Shown here in pieces: positions 1 through 12,600 of a DNA stretch of 64,000 bases. The position numbers and the translations under genes are program-made. Position 1 is the first letter of the stretch; each line of letters starts with the position of its first letter. The stretch comes from Tipula vernalis. Its lineage: Eukaryota; Arthropoda; Insecta; Diptera; Tipulidae. The notes below the pieces were generated by a model. The model ran no database searches. It saw nothing but the letters and a program-made list of their open reading frames with translations, and was not told the DNA's origin. The stretch lies in NCBI GenBank assembly GCA_958295665.1, contig OY282558.1:62174789-62238788 (forward strand). The letters are read 5' to 3'.

Positions 1-3000
1 ATTTCATTTTATCATTTTAATTTACGATGATAAATTGAAATTTTGTATTAAAACTGTTAAAATTTTAAATTTTGTTTTTAGTAAATGCACGATATTTTAA
101 CTATCGTTCATTAAAATCATACAGTTTTAACTATTTTAATAATTATGTTACATAATTTGGTTTAAAAAAGGAATATCGTTCTCGTTACTCGTTCTCAATG
201 TGTACCGGGCTTTACTGACTACGTATTTTAAACTGTATGTCATACAAATTGAAAAGTCGTCGAAAAGTAACCTCGTAATTTGCTTGTTCACCAAGCATCT
301 ATGATGAAATAGCGAAAGCTTCAAAATTTGAGAAGTTTAGTTTGAAAAGTCTTCTGAGGCACACAGCATTAGCAACAAATCAAAGCTAATATCTTTGTTT
401 CCGTTTGTAGATAAAACTGGTTTTCCTGGAAAATCACCAGTGCTTTTCTAGCAATTTTAATTTCTTGAAGTGATGGTCTGATTGTTTTTTTTGGAGAAGT
501 TAGTTTTCAGTCACAGTTCTTTGAACAAAAACAATGTTATAGGTAGAAACAGGTTTGGCTTGATTATTTCGAGGGTTGTTGTCGAGGTCCCTAAGTTAGT
601 ACTACTTACCTAAGGTATAAGAAGGCTTAATTATTGTTTAAATCATTGTAATTGTGTTTTTCAGTTATCATCTTATGATAAAGATTTACCTGTTTGACCA
701 ATGTCATACTTTGTAAAGTTGTTGCGTGGTAATTTGTGTATACGTCAATGCTTAGAAGGAAATCTTAATTCGAATAACAGAATTCCGTGGTAAATTTGTA
801 TTTGCTCAACGGCAGGTTATGACTTGATTTTACCCAATTTATAATTTTTGATTGCAAAAATATGTAAAGTAAAAATTAGAATTAATTTTTTGTTTATTTG
901 CAGGTGAGACTGATGGATATCATCAAATATTGCATCAAGTAGTAAGTATAATCTACATTATTCCAGTTTCACAAATCTTACAAAATTTGAATTTTTTCCG
1001 ACCTTTAAAAACGACAGATATCAACAGAGTAAAGATTCTGGTACATCAATCGGAATCTAGTATTTTTCCTTAAGACTGGTGCACGTTGATATGATAATCG
1101 TTTACGTTGCAATCGATTTCGGTATCCTAGTCCTGTTTCCCTAAAGAACGGCAAAGGTTTTTCTTCCGTTAATGGCCTGAAGCCGCTCAAAGCCTTTCTT
1201 AATTTTGTGCACTGAATTCTCAGAATATTATATCAACGTATTGAGACTACTTCAAATCCAGGTAATTACCGATTGAAATATAAACGCCATAACACCACAC
1301 TAAACATCTGTACAACATTAATTGCATGAAAATTTCAAATCAAAGTTTGCTTGTGTCTCACACCATTTTTTATGTTCTATATAAATGATGATGGATCGTG
1401 CGCTATTAAATTACTGTATGTAGAGTACAATATATACATAAACATATGTATTTTATGTATTTTTAGAAAATTAAAAAAGAAAACAACAACGGTCATAAAA
1501 CCAACATAGAACATTTCCCATCCGCACACACGCAGCAATTTTTATATCTCCCGCGATATATTGATTTCATTTCTTTATACCGTACAATGTTTTCATGAAA
1601 ATTTTATTTATAGTTCCCGCGCGTCTATATTAATAATTATGAACTACATGTATTCTACCTCTAAGTCCCTGTCAGGTTTTATTTTTGGAAAATCAAAAAA
1701 AAAAAAAAAAAAGATAACCTGCCAATCAGCTGTTAGAAACGGTATCGTAAGAAAATTCATGACCCAAATTTTATTACCAAAAAGCCATTAAATTATTAAA
1801 TTTCATATTTCTTAAACATCAACGGACGGATTGGTTTCCCTTCCTTCAATCAAAAATCAAATTATCTAACCAACTCATTTAACATCTCGTTTAGATTCGT
1901 TCAGACTTATAATTTCGATGATAACAGAGTGAAAGTGATTAGAAAAATTGAAATGATATGTAAAGTGTAACCCAAGATTTTAATTTCCACACTTCATCGA
2001 TCCAAAATACGTCAAAAAATTAAATCAAGCACGTCGTAACTCAATATCGATAAAATCATCTCGTATAACAAACACACAGTACCATGAATTGAAACATGTG
2101 CTAAAGATTAAGATTTTCACACAAACAAAAACAACAACGACGGATTTTTTTTAGATCTTAAAACGATTTAACCGATATAAAAACAAAAATGCGACGATGA
2201 TAAGGTGATAAAAATTCAAGGTTATACAACATTATCCGCTGTTTGTTTAGTTTAGAATGCGCAACATATGTGTATACATATACACACTATAGAGAAGAAA
2301 ATATTTAGAATTTTTGTCGGTCTAATCTTTTCTACTGTGCGTACGTACATAGAGACGGAATCGCCTTAAATTGGATGAAACGCCAATAAATTTTGGATAA
2401 ACGCCCAGACTCATAAAAATTTATGTTTTTATGCTGCTTTTATTGCTATTATTGGGTTTTTGAGATTTTTTTTGTATTTAATATGCCCCGCGCTTGAGTA
2501 TAATGCCAAACATCTGTTTGTGGCCAAATCATTGATTTATTTAGTTTTTAAGATTAGCAATTCGGATTGATTGCATTGGGGGTAAGGAACTTCATGTTAC
2601 AATGGGGGGCGTTGATATAAAGCACAGCGATTTGTAGTTGGCGACATACAAAATAAAGTTGACATATGAGTCAAATATACAGGGTGAACCAATAAACTTC
2701 AACAACCTAAATAACATGAAAATTACGCATAATTACGCCCTATAAAATGTTTCAGGAAAAAAAAAAAATGATTTGGTTTCTAGGAGTAAACCTGGTTAAA
2801 AATATTTTCGGTAACCTTGAAATTACATATCAAGGTCAAATGACTTTATTTCCAATCAAAAGTGAATCAATCGTCTAGTATTTAAATTCCAAATTATTTG
2901 GTCCCATTGATTTCAAAGCCTTTTAAAAGATGAGACGAAGTACTGGGGAGAAGGAAGATTTAATTTTAAAATTAGAATGGAAATGTTTTTGGCCAAACTC

Positions 3001-3209
3001 ACATTAAGGCTAAAGTTTACTTATGTTGTTCGGTACTTGGCCAAAACCTTACATCACCTACAGTTTTATACCTATATAGTTTTTAAGAGGTTGAAGCCAA
3101 ATTTTTCCAGAAAATTTTCACTTTTTCCAAATTTTCATTCCCGATTTTTGAAAAACATTCTTCCCGTAAATCTATGCCAGCAAGTTTAAGCGTCTGGCCT
3201 TGCGCTTTA
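1..3209. other. AT-rich stretch without recognisable gene
   Basis: No open frame here resembles a protein family I know; all are short and low-complexity. There are homopolymer runs (for example the A-run near 1,695) and a TACAGGGTGA string near 2,678, which looks like the start of a short repeat because many insect repeats begin this way. It could be intergenic, or part of a long intron of the downstream EFHD2-like gene, whose first exon I could not find. Confidence 0.6.
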
Positions 3210-5490
3210 TTAATTGTATTATTATTATTATTGATTGAAGGGCCATATCGGCGATAAGCCACCTCGCACTGCGACCTAAAAGATCTATTGTGTTGGACCC
3301 TGCTTAATTATCCGAATCTGATCAGAACATGTTCCGCATCAGAACATGTTCCGCTGATTCCGCTACCAGATCGCAGAAGCGTCATCCATCTGTCGTACTT
3401 AGGCCCATCTTCTTAAGGTGATACCTTAAGGGGACATGACCTGTGAGGAAGCCAGTAAGCAGCCTCAACTCAGGTTTGTTCAAGACACTCCTTAACCCTG
3501 ACAAACAAAGGTGATATCAATTTCTTCGCCTGTCGCAAACCTGGAATTCTGCGCCAGTACGACTAGTACTGGCTGCAGGGCGTCCTTCTGTAAAGGATGG
3601 TCCAACTGGCACTCCACACACCCCGGTCAGGTAACCTAACACAAAATGGTTTGTGGAAGTCCAGTTTAGCTGGCATACAGTCGGAAGGCATTCCTGTGGT
3701 AGGGTCTGTCTGCAATTCCTTAAGGATTTCCAGATGGCCCACCATATTGCCTGGTTTGATATTTCCTTCCGCCTGCATTTTCAGGGATATAATTGCAGCA
3801 TCCTTTTTAACATGCAGGTGTAATGGTTTCAGTCCTAGAAGTGACTCCATCGCAGCGGTTGGACATGTTTTCATTGAGCCCGTAACACCGATGCAGGGCG
3901 TTGCCTTCTGGTCAGTTTTAGGCTACCATACAACCGATGCGTAGGTGACCATAGGCCTAATGATTGTAAGAAATGACCAGTAGATCATTTTTGGTTGTAG
4001 TCCCCAAGTGCGCCCATAGAGTCTTTGACAAGCCCAGATAGCCTTGGTGGCTCTATCCTGAACTTTCAACAAATGTTGCTTCCAGTTCAGTTTTTGATCT
4101 AGGATAACCCCTAGATATTTAACCTCGCTGGAAAAAGGAACAGTAGTACCGTTTAACGAGGGAGCTGTAAGCGCGAGGTTTTTCCTCCTCGTAAAAGGAA
4201 GAATGACAGTTTTGTTTGAATTGATACTGAATTCTTCCTGGTAACACCACTGCCATATTATATTGAGTGCATTTTGCATGCGGTCAGAAATGACCTCATC
4301 AAATTTGCCTCTGATTATGATAGCCACATCATCCGTATAGCCCCAGACATCAAACCTATGGCTACTCAGAAGGGCCAGTAGTCTGTTAATAACCAATTAC
4401 CAATTTACCACAAAAGAGGAGATAATACGCCTTCTTGCCACCTAGTCTGGCAGTAAACTCACGATGTTCCAGCATGGAACGGATCCACCTATTAGTAGAA
4501 AGCGGAACTCTTTTTTCCATTGCTGCTCTCTCTATCGATCCATAGGAGGTATTATCAAACGCCTCCTCAATGTCCACAAAGGACAATTTCTTTATATGTC
4601 ACCGCTTTTTCAATCCTCGTGACTAAACCGCTAAGGGCCATCACAGTGGATTTACCAGTTTGATAGGCAAACTGGTCCCGATGCATCGGATTTTTTCCAA
4701 GGATATCGCTTCTTATTTGATAGTCCAAGATTTTTTCCATCGTCTTGAATAGAAACGATGTGAGGCTAATTGGGCGATATGCTTTGGCCTGGGTGTCTGG
4801 ACGACCCCCCTCCCTTTGGTATAAAGACCACATTAACCTTTCTCCACAGTTTCGAAATATAGTTAAAAGCTTAACTTTCCCGAAACATCTTCACTTTTTG
4901 AAGTAAAGCTGGAAAGATACCATCCCTCCAGCGGATTTGCAAGGTTTAAAAGACCCAATAGCCTATCGCACCTTGCTGGGTGTGAAAATTTTCCGAGAGA
5001 GACTACATGAGGGATCATATGGGTCCTCTTGAGCTCCTACCACTACTGAATCCGGAAAGTGAGTATCTAACAGTACCTCTAAGGTGTGCTTCCGATTTTC
5101 AGTGAACCTCCTATCTTGCTCCTGGAGAAGTCCTAAACCATTGGAAAGGACTTTCATTGAAAAGGCAATTCATTGATTCCCTCACAGAAATTCCTCCAGG
5201 TAGCCCTTTTGGATTCGTAATTCGAGATTATATTCCGTCAAGGCCATCTTATACTCGCCCCATTCACCGGTGCGTTTAGCCTTATTGAATAATCTCGAAT
5301 TTTTCCTCAGTTTACCCATCATCCCGTTCCACCAAGGGACCATCTTTGTGGCTCTATTCGCTTAACCGGGCAGCTGTTCTCGTAAGCCAAGTGTATAGAA
5401 TTATGCAGCTGGTTTGAACAGAACTTCAAACCCTCTGGAGACTATGTTCCTCACGACCGAGGGCATTTCTGATTCAAATGATTTTTAAGA
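3210..5490 (-). mobile_element. LOA/R1-group LINE fragment, 5' truncated
   Basis: Read on the minus strand this is the second half of a non-LTR retrotransposon ORF2. The conserved 3' end (GCACTGCGACC...GATCTATTGTG) near 3,265-3,295 resembles the 3' end of the LINE at about 9,650-9,680. A short ATT-type tandem repeat at 3,218-3,234 looks like a microsatellite-type tail. The 5' side fades out near 5,490, inside sequence matching the region just before the reverse transcriptase domain. No target duplication was identified. Confidence 0.75.
3563..5360 (-). pseudogene. LINE ORF2 remnant (reverse transcriptase and linker)
   Basis: Broken reverse transcriptase of a LOA/R1-like LINE. In order on the minus strand are a pre-RT linker (about 5,360-4,960), the fingers region with YRPISLTSFLFKTMEKIL (4,833-4,567), motif A with FVDIEEAFDNTSYGSIERA (4,586-4,386), the catalytic-box equivalent YTDDVAI (4,396-3,923), the thumb with KYLGVILDQKLNW, and a C-terminal piece containing MKTCPTAAMESLLG (3,874-3,563). 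Motif B (PQGGVLSP type) is lost at a junction near 4,400, and frames change at least three times, so it cannot encode an active enzyme. The C-terminal block MKTCPTAA[M/L]E[S/K]LLG is shared with the LINE at 9,604-14,746, so both belong to the same clade. Confidence 0.8.
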
Positions 5491-6110
5491 AACTTATATA
5501 ATTCTTTTAACCTGTTAATAGCGCCAACGCGAAATTAGTGTCGTGGTCACAATAGACGTTTTTACATAGTCCACGCCTTGACACAAATCGTTGTAATGCT
5601 GCTATAAAATTCTCTGTTGGCATCAATGTACTGTACTCTGCACGATGTTAAGTCGCCCATTAATTGGTTTTCACTTTTAGGGCTAGTCCGAAAACATTTT
5701 TTGCATTTGTGACTTATTAATTTGATGATGTTTTTACACTGCAGTGGACACTTGCAATTAGACTGCAATTTGTCTGCGTGAATAAACTGATTTTCCTTCT
5801 ACGGTAATAAACAATATTCTTCTGAAAAGTGGCGTTGTTGTTCATACAAGCAGATGCGATATGATGCAGCTTTTCGTTCATTTCATTGCGTATACCGTAT
5901 GTATTGATTTATTCTTTAGATATTTTGCACATTTGACAGCTACCATGTATGTATACATATATGAAACCGGAATTTACCAATAAATGGCGCCATCTATTAA
6001 TGTACCTTTTGACAAATCGCCGCCATTGTTTTCTTTTGACATCTGCCATCAACATCCAATTCATAACCATACAAGTTTCATACAATAACGCATGTTTTTA
6101 CCTCTTAAAA
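5491..6110. other. No clear gene; probable 5' part of mariner relic
   Basis: 5,491-5,900 contains nothing I can assign. 5,930-6,110 carries strings such as ATGAAACCGGAATT and GACAAATCGCCGCCATT, typical of the leader of mariner-family elements, and leads directly into the transposase relic at 6,111. I could not define terminal inverted repeats. Confidence 0.4.
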
Positions 6111-6815
6111 ATGTCGAATTTTGTGCCTACATTTTACGATTTGCCGACATCATTGATTTTTTATTATCATTTGAAGAAAACTGCTTCGAAGCTTACGGTG
6201 AGCATGCTCTAGGTAAATCACAATGCTATGAGTGGTTTAATAAATTTAAAAGTGGTGATTTTGACGTGAGAAACGAAGAACGTGGAAGACCACCAAAAAG
6301 GTTTGAAGACAGTGAATTGTTGGATGAGGATGACGCTCAAACGCAAAAACAACTCGCGGATCAATTGAATGTGTCACGAGAAGCTGTCTCCATATACGTT
6401 TAAAAGCCATGGGAAAGATCCAAAAGCTGGGAAAATGGCTTGCCAGATACAAAAAAAAGTAATTTCTTCATCGAATTGTGACTGGCGATGAAAAATTGAT
6501 CTATTTTGAGAATCCAAAGCGCAAAAAGTCTTGGGTTACTAAAACCTGATGAAATCGTAAGTACTAAACGCTACCAACAACAAATGTTCAATTTGAATCG
6601 AGCTTTGCATGAAAAATGACCAGAATATGATGAAAGGCAACACAAAGTCCAAGGAAACGTTGGAAGCACTTAACTGGGAAATACTTTCACATGTGGCTTA
6701 TTCGCCAGCATCGATGGGGCACAGGCTTGCTGAGAAGCACAAAAGGAAGTTTTACCTCAAAAGAAGAACAGTTTTTTTGGCGTGGCCAGAAAGATGGTTG
6801 AATATTAGAAAATAA
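6111..6815 (+). pseudogene. mariner transposase relic
   Basis: Degenerate Tc1/mariner-superfamily transposase of the mariner type. It opens with MSNFVPTFYDLP (6,111) and shifts frame near 6,190 into EAYGEHALGKSQCYEWFNKF, followed by the first helix-turn-helix region (GRPPKRFEDSELLDEDDAQTQKQLA). At about 6,474-6,540 it keeps the first catalytic block RIVTGDEKLIYFENPKRKK, with its aspartate, followed by a stop. The last recognisable part is KETLEALNWEILSHVAYSP (about 6,650-6,710), just downstream of where the HDNARPH motif should be; that motif is destroyed. At least three frameshifts or stops make it inactive. A second, separate mariner relic is at 51,115-51,907. Confidence 0.85.
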
Positions 6816-7084
6816 TTCGGGATTATTACATATGAGTTCAGCTGAACGAATGAATTAATTCATCTAAACTCAGCTCACGCGATCTTTAGAAACGACGTTT
6901 TATATGGTTTTGGCAGTGATGATAACCAATCAAGCACTAATGTTAAATCTGTCCACAGTGTAATGCTTTATATTTCAATTGTTAAGGTTTTCTCAACGAA
7001 TGATATGAGTTGAGTTAGCATATGTGCTGCCTGGAGCTCAAGCCCCGCTAGTGTGATCTGCTCAACCGGTAAAACATTGGTTTT

Positions 7085-7830
7085 TTTGCAATCAATATAG
7101 TAAATCTTTTCTCGTTATCTTTGCCAAAAATTGCATAGATTACAGCTGAATCTAGCTCACTATCATCACAAAATCTGCATAATTCAACTTTACTGAGTAC
7201 TGTTTAGCGAACGAGGAATTTTGATTTTTGTTATTTGAGATAAACTTTCCCGGAGTTTCAACCAATCTTCTTCGATTTGTTTTGGTAGGCCATGATCCCA
7301 AGTAATTGGTTCCAACAAGAATTTTTGGTGGTATAATATTTTGATTTTAATGGTCAATGGTGATAACCAACCTTTTCGTGAACCTCCAAATCATTCGATA
7401 CATTTTTTCAATGTCCCCGCTTAGTACAAACTTGTGCTGCCTGAATCGTACCTGAATATCATTTAGTGAAAAGTTTGTGGTTGATTTGGTTGATCTATGA
7501 AATACTACTCGTAAACGAGTTGTTATACTTTACTCCAGGACTCCTTGATGAGTTAAATAATATTCGTTTTGATTTGGTTCGCTAATATGATCGAGATTCT
7601 CATATTGTGCCATAAAATCATGATACAATGATTTAAACGTGCTATCTCGCAGAAATAGGTTACTCCATCGACACCAATCTTCTGGATGTAATATTATACG
7701 TTAACCCTAAGTGGTCTGGTTAAATCTTAAATGGCAATCGTACATTAAATTTATTGTCAGGTGCTTTACTCGTAGTTTTCACAAAAAATTGTTCACAAAT
7801 ATCATCTTCGGAAAGACTGAAATTTTGGGA
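7085..7830 (-). pseudogene. Old BEL/Pao pol relic (RT to RNase H)
   Basis: Six-frame reading of the minus strand gives scattered but ordered BEL/Pao Pol motifs. First comes a pre-RT block (EDDICEQFFVKTTSKAPDN, about 7,820-7,760), then TTRLRVVFHRSTKSTTNFSLND (broken by frame changes, 7,520-7,450) and a GDIEKMYR-type motif. The connection domain follows (ITWDHGLPKQIEEDWLKLRE, about 7,310-7,240), and then an RNase H start (VELCRFCDDSELDSAVIYA, about 7,190-7,130). The RT catalytic core is missing between the motif A region and the connection. Stops and frameshifts are frequent, so this is an old copy, more degraded than the BEL at 35,312-42,264. Confidence 0.7.
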
Positions 7831-8084
7831 TTTTGACACCTGTGGTTGATTTCGGATGCAATGTTGCTATATACCGTACGATGTAAGCGCTTTTACAACA
7901 GTCTTGTATGTATCCTCATCGTTTGAAATATTTATTTTTGCCATGCCCTTTGTTTTGGCAACATATAAGTGGACCCTAAGCAGTTAATTTAAATTGAGCA
8001 GGTCTCCCTTGGTGACTAAAGCTTTTTAAAACTGTTTTTGGAAATAAAGCATTCTTCTGAAGATGAATCCATTAATACTCGACA
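7831..8084. other. Unassigned, likely continuation of BEL relic
   Basis: No further Pol motifs are readable. The stretch lies between the pre-RT block of the BEL relic and the fold-back repeat. Confidence 0.3.
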
Positions 8085-8840
8085 TAAAGATTTTTGGATA
8101 AAGTTCTGCCTATTTCTCAACCAATTATGATGCAATTCGGTTTGTATATTAGAAATGGGATTCTAAAATTATTTTTAGATAAAATTCTGGAATATGGCCA
8201 GTTAGGATAAAATTTGTCCATTTTACATGTGCGATGGTTTAGGGGATTTTATGGTTTTGAACTTTTCTATTCCTTAACCGCGTATAATGAAATCCGAGAT
8301 TGGGAATGAGGATTTAAAATAATATTTCTACTTCCGAAACTCTACACTACCGTTATTAGTTTCAATACTGAGGCGCGTATCCGCTACACTCTATACTTTT
8401 CTTAATAAGGCCAAACTTATCGCTCTGACAGCAAATACTCACAAAACATAACCCAAAATTTAAGGCGAAAGATTGGCAAGAAAAGTTTCTAATGGAACTT
8501 GAATATTATTACGGAGATAATTTTGATTGTTTAGCAATTGAAATAGCATGTTTAGGCTGTCTTAAAGAAAACCGCAACAGTTGCATGATTTACAGAAACC
8601 TTAATAGACAACATTATAGAAGCAAAATTGACAGATTTCTCACAACCTCGTCTACAAAACAATTTTTCTATTCCTTGGAAACGTCAAAATTTATCATAAT
8701 AGGTTAACAGCTAAGTTATATTCTTATTTGACCATATTACAGAACTTTATCCAAAAATCATTTTAGAATCCCATTTCCAACGGACGTGTCAGTTTTCATC
8801 ATAATCGGTTAAGGAATAGCCAAGCTCCATCCTAATTGGC
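8085..8840. repeat. Fold-back repeat with diverged inverted arms
   Basis: The left part (about 8,085-8,285) contains GAAATGGGATTCTAAAAT, TTTTTGGATAAAGTTCTG and TATTCCTTAACCG-type strings. The right part (about 8,630-8,840) carries their reverse complements (CAGAACTTTATCCAAAAATC, ATTTTAGAATCCCATTTCC, CGGTTAAGGAATA). A third, single copy of one arm is at about 54,655-54,780. The spacer has a 71-residue open frame that resembles nothing I know and is probably spurious. A non-autonomous fold-back or MITE-like element is the simplest reading. Confidence 0.6.
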
Positions 8841-8904
8841 CACTCATTTAATTTGTTAAAGGTTCAATTTGGAATGTAAAAGGTCCAATTTGAAGTGTAA
8901 AACC

Positions 8905-9370
8905 TGTATGATGGTATAATCGTAAGTTGGTATGATGGTATGATCGTAGATGGTAGGATGGTGTGTTGATATCGTGCTAAGATGGTATATATGATAGTAT
9001 TATTGTGTGATGTTATGATTGTATATATGATACAAAGTACGATGGTATGACGGTATTTATTCTAGAATGATGGTGTGATGATATGAGGGTATGATGGTAT
9101 GACGGCATAATGTTATGATGGTTGGGTGTTATGATGATATCATAGCGTGACAGTTTGATGGTATGATTATAGGGACGGTACGATGTTATAGTGGCATGAT
9201 GATATATTGGTTTGATTATACAATTGTATGATGGGATAGTTCGACGTCACTATGGTACAATGGTACCAATGATGGTTTAATGGTATAGTGTCATAATGTT
9301 ATTATGGTATAATGGAATAATGGTATGATGGAATGATAAGGTGATGGAAGGACGGTATATATGTCGGTAT
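8905..9370. repeat. Degenerate TATGATGGTA minisatellite
   Basis: About 450 bases are built from imperfect ~10-base units such as TATGATGGTA, GTATGATGGT and GTATGACGGT. On the opposite strand the unit is TACCATCATA. The block lies directly next to the GTTGAGTT block, the same pairing seen in mirror orientation at 53,580-54,100. Confidence 0.85.
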
Positions 9371-9603
9371 GATGGTGAGTAGGGGTTGAGTTGAAATTGA
9401 GTTGGATTTGAACAAGAAGTTCGGTTGGAAAATAAGTGTAGAGTTGAGCAGAGTGTTGAGATATGGGTCGAGCTAAGTTGAGTTGACGTAGAATTAGGAT
9501 TTAGCTGGCTTGCGTTTTGGTTTGAGTTGTTCGGTTAGGGAATTATTTAAGGGTTGATTTGGCGATTCAATTGATGGCTGTGTTGGCTGTTAATTTGGTA
9601 ATT
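9371..9603 (-). repeat. GTTGAGTT block (AACTCAACC family), left part
   Basis: Degenerate repeats of GGTTGAGTT. The block is interrupted at about 9,601 by the LINE insertion and resumes at about 14,760-14,860, where it ends in the family's edge motif (GACCGAAGTTCTGATCACC on this strand). Confidence 0.75.
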
Positions 9604-9695
9604 TTTTTTTTTTTTTGATTTTTTTTTTACAGGGTGAGTTATACTAGCCCTGTGCACCGCGACCATTGAGGTCTATTGTGCATCCCCAGAAAGTT

Positions 9696-12600
9696 TCACG
9701 TAAAGTGGAGGTTCAAGTCCTTGATAAACGCCACCAGCTCATGCATATTTAAAGGGCCGACGTTAGGCCACTGTATTGTGTATGCATGGAGGAATTTAAG
9801 TTTTTTATGGATTATAGCATCACACGTGAATAGTAGATGTTCGGATGTTTCCCTTTCCAGGTTGCAAAATCTACAACGGTCTGTAGGGGACTTTCCCATT
9901 TTCTCCAGATGTCCATTAAAAGGGCCATGTCCTGTTAAGTACCAGGTGAGGGATTTTAGAGACTGTCTATGCATCTTGATTGCCTGATCTAAACGTATAA
10001 TATCATAGATTAATAGTTTTTTGGTCTGTCTCATTCCAATGGAGGACTTGCCAGATGGCTCTTGGAGTAACCAATACTAGGCTCGGGGCCAAGGAAAGCA
10101 CTCTCCACTGCCTCTTTTGCACAGCGGTCTGCCGCCTCGTTTCCCTGTATATCGGAATGGCCGGGGGACCAAAAAAGGGTTACTTTGTTCTCCCTGCCGA
10201 GTTCTAGAAGGTTGCAATAGCAGCTCCAGATTATTTTGGAATAGCAGACAGATGCTCCTAAGGCAAGCAATGCCGCCACACATACCTCGATCGCACAAAT
10301 CTCTGCTTGGAAAGCTATGGGGGTTTTACCCAATAGAATACAGAGTTTGAGACCCGGCCCGATTATACCCGCACCAGTGCCCACCCCTGATCTTGAACCG
10401 TCAGTGTACCATATGGAGGCGTGACGGGGTAAGGAGGAGATGATACTCCCCGCTTGTTCCCTATCGGGTATCTCAATCGTGAAATTCCTCTGGCAGTCAA
10501 TAGTTTTAACCATCACGTCTGATAGTTGGCTTATTTCCTCGTCCAGATTCAATTTCTCCAGGATGCTATTATGTCCTGGTCTAATAGTTTTAATTTGAGA
10601 TGTTATTTTTAGATTGACTGCCCTTGCACCAGCTACTCTTTTAAGGTGCAAGTGTAGTGGTGAGACGCCCAATAGCTTCTCAAGAGCAGCTGTAGGGCAG
10701 GTTTTCATTGCTCCCGTTACACTCAAACAAGCTAGCCTTTGGATCCTATCCAATATTGAGCAGGCACCACTTTGCTCTGTCTTAGGCCACCACACAAACG
10801 CCGCATAAGAGATTATTGGTCTTACGATGGTTGAGTATAACCAAAGTGCGATTTGGGGATTTAGACCCCACGTTTTGCCAATCATTCTTTGGCAAGTGAA
10901 ATGCGCCCTGTTTGCCTTGTTTGTGATATATTTTAAAAACGGGTTCCATGTCAGTTTCTGATCAAGTATCATTCCCAGGTACCAAACCTCCGTCGCCATT
11001 TGGAGAATTTCTCCATTTAGGAATAGAGGTGGGAAAATTGTTTTCCTCCGATTTGTAAAGAAAGTACAAATAATTTTGTTGGGGTTTACTCTAAGGTCTG
11101 TCTCAATACACCCGTTGTAGGCCTAGTATTTTCTCCATGGTTTTCAGAATAAAAGATGTGAGGCTAATGAGTCTATAAGACCCGACGTCCTCTGCGGTTC
11201 TTCTTCCCGTTTTCGGGATAAAAATCACCCGCACCTTCCTCCAGCTTCTTGGAACATATTGTAAGCTATAGCTGACTCTAAAGAGTCTAATCAAATAAGG
11301 CAACAGTATTTATAGGCCTTGCTGTAAACATGCAGGATATATAGAATCCCCTCCCGGCGATTTGAGGGGACCAAAGGAATTGATGGCTCATCTTATTTTT
11401 CCAGGAGGGAAGATATCTCTTGAGAACCTGTAAGCTTCCCTTGGAATCAGGTAGGGATGCTCGCTGTCTACATCGAGGTTTTCCTGGCCTCCAAGAACAG
11501 TACACTCTGGGAAATGGCCTTTCACCAGGCATTTGAGAGTTTCCTCTCTGGATGTAGTTGTCTCTCCATTCGGTTTCCTTACAGATCCCAACGGATTTCT
11601 GTGGTCCAAGGAGAGTGGCTTCTGGAGTCGACAAGCCGCAGGCAGCCTATCTATTTTTTCACAGAAGTCTCTCCAGCTCGACCTCTTGCTTTTCCTAAGA
11701 GCGACGTTATGCTGGGTTAGAGTCATTCGATAGGTTGTCCAATCGTTTGTCCTCTTAGCCCTGTTGAAAAGTTTACGAACCTCTCGTCTTCTGGTTTCCA
11801 GGGTGTGGTTCCACCAAGGAACGTCCCTTGTCCCCTAATACGAACCATGGGTAAGCTTGAGTGGTAGGCATCAACAATTGCCTCGGTAACATTGCTTGAA
11901 ACTCTATCGAGATCCTCAATAGAGTTGATGTTGGTCTGTAGGCCAGTTACGTTATCATAAAGTCTTTCATTATAGACTTGCCAATTAGTACGTTTTGGTA
12001 TTCTTACTACCGATTCTGGTTTTGAAGGGGTTTTAATACCAAATCTGATATACATGTGATCCCAGAAGGATTCTTCTGAATGGTTGATGAATTTTTGGTG
12101 ATGAGTCATGCAATAATTAACGAATCTCTGTACCGGTTCTGGAGGTGGGTCGTCTTCGTCCCCGGAAAAATATGCCGAAGCACAGTTGGGCGTGCTTCGG
12201 CCTCCGTTTGGTAAAAGCGTTTAGCACTGCGTGCTAATAAAAAAACTTGATTTTGTTGAACATTAAACTTTATTTTAGTGTTGTTTAATTTATAAGTTTT
12301 ATTTATTTATTTAGTTTTAATCTATTATTTGCTTTTGATTAATTAAGAAAATGAATTTATTTATTATTATAATTTGTTATTATAATTCACCACAGTTGTT
12401 TTTTTTATGTACACCGTTACCGTATGAGTATAGAATTCCGACTGTATCGAGTTAAAACCGAACCTCTCTTTTTTTTATTTTCTTTTCGCGCGAGATTTTT
12501 TTTGACAGCCGTAACAAAATATAAAAGGAATGAAGTGTGTCGCGTTGGTGGTTGACTAAAGTGCGTTCATGTGACTGGTTGAATTGGATTGTATGAACGG

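Noticed and set aside
897..950. TTATTTGCAG followed by a short frame ending near a GTAAGT-like string, as a cryptic exon
   Set aside because: Too short, no protein similarity, acceptor and donor alone occur by chance in AT-rich DNA.
5562..5768. Cys-rich 68-residue minus-strand frame as a zinc-binding gene
   Set aside because: Cysteine spacing fits no finger I know and it sits between two TE relics; not supportable.
8492..8707. 71-residue open frame with several Cys
   Set aside because: Lies in the spacer of a fold-back repeat, no family, length expected by chance.
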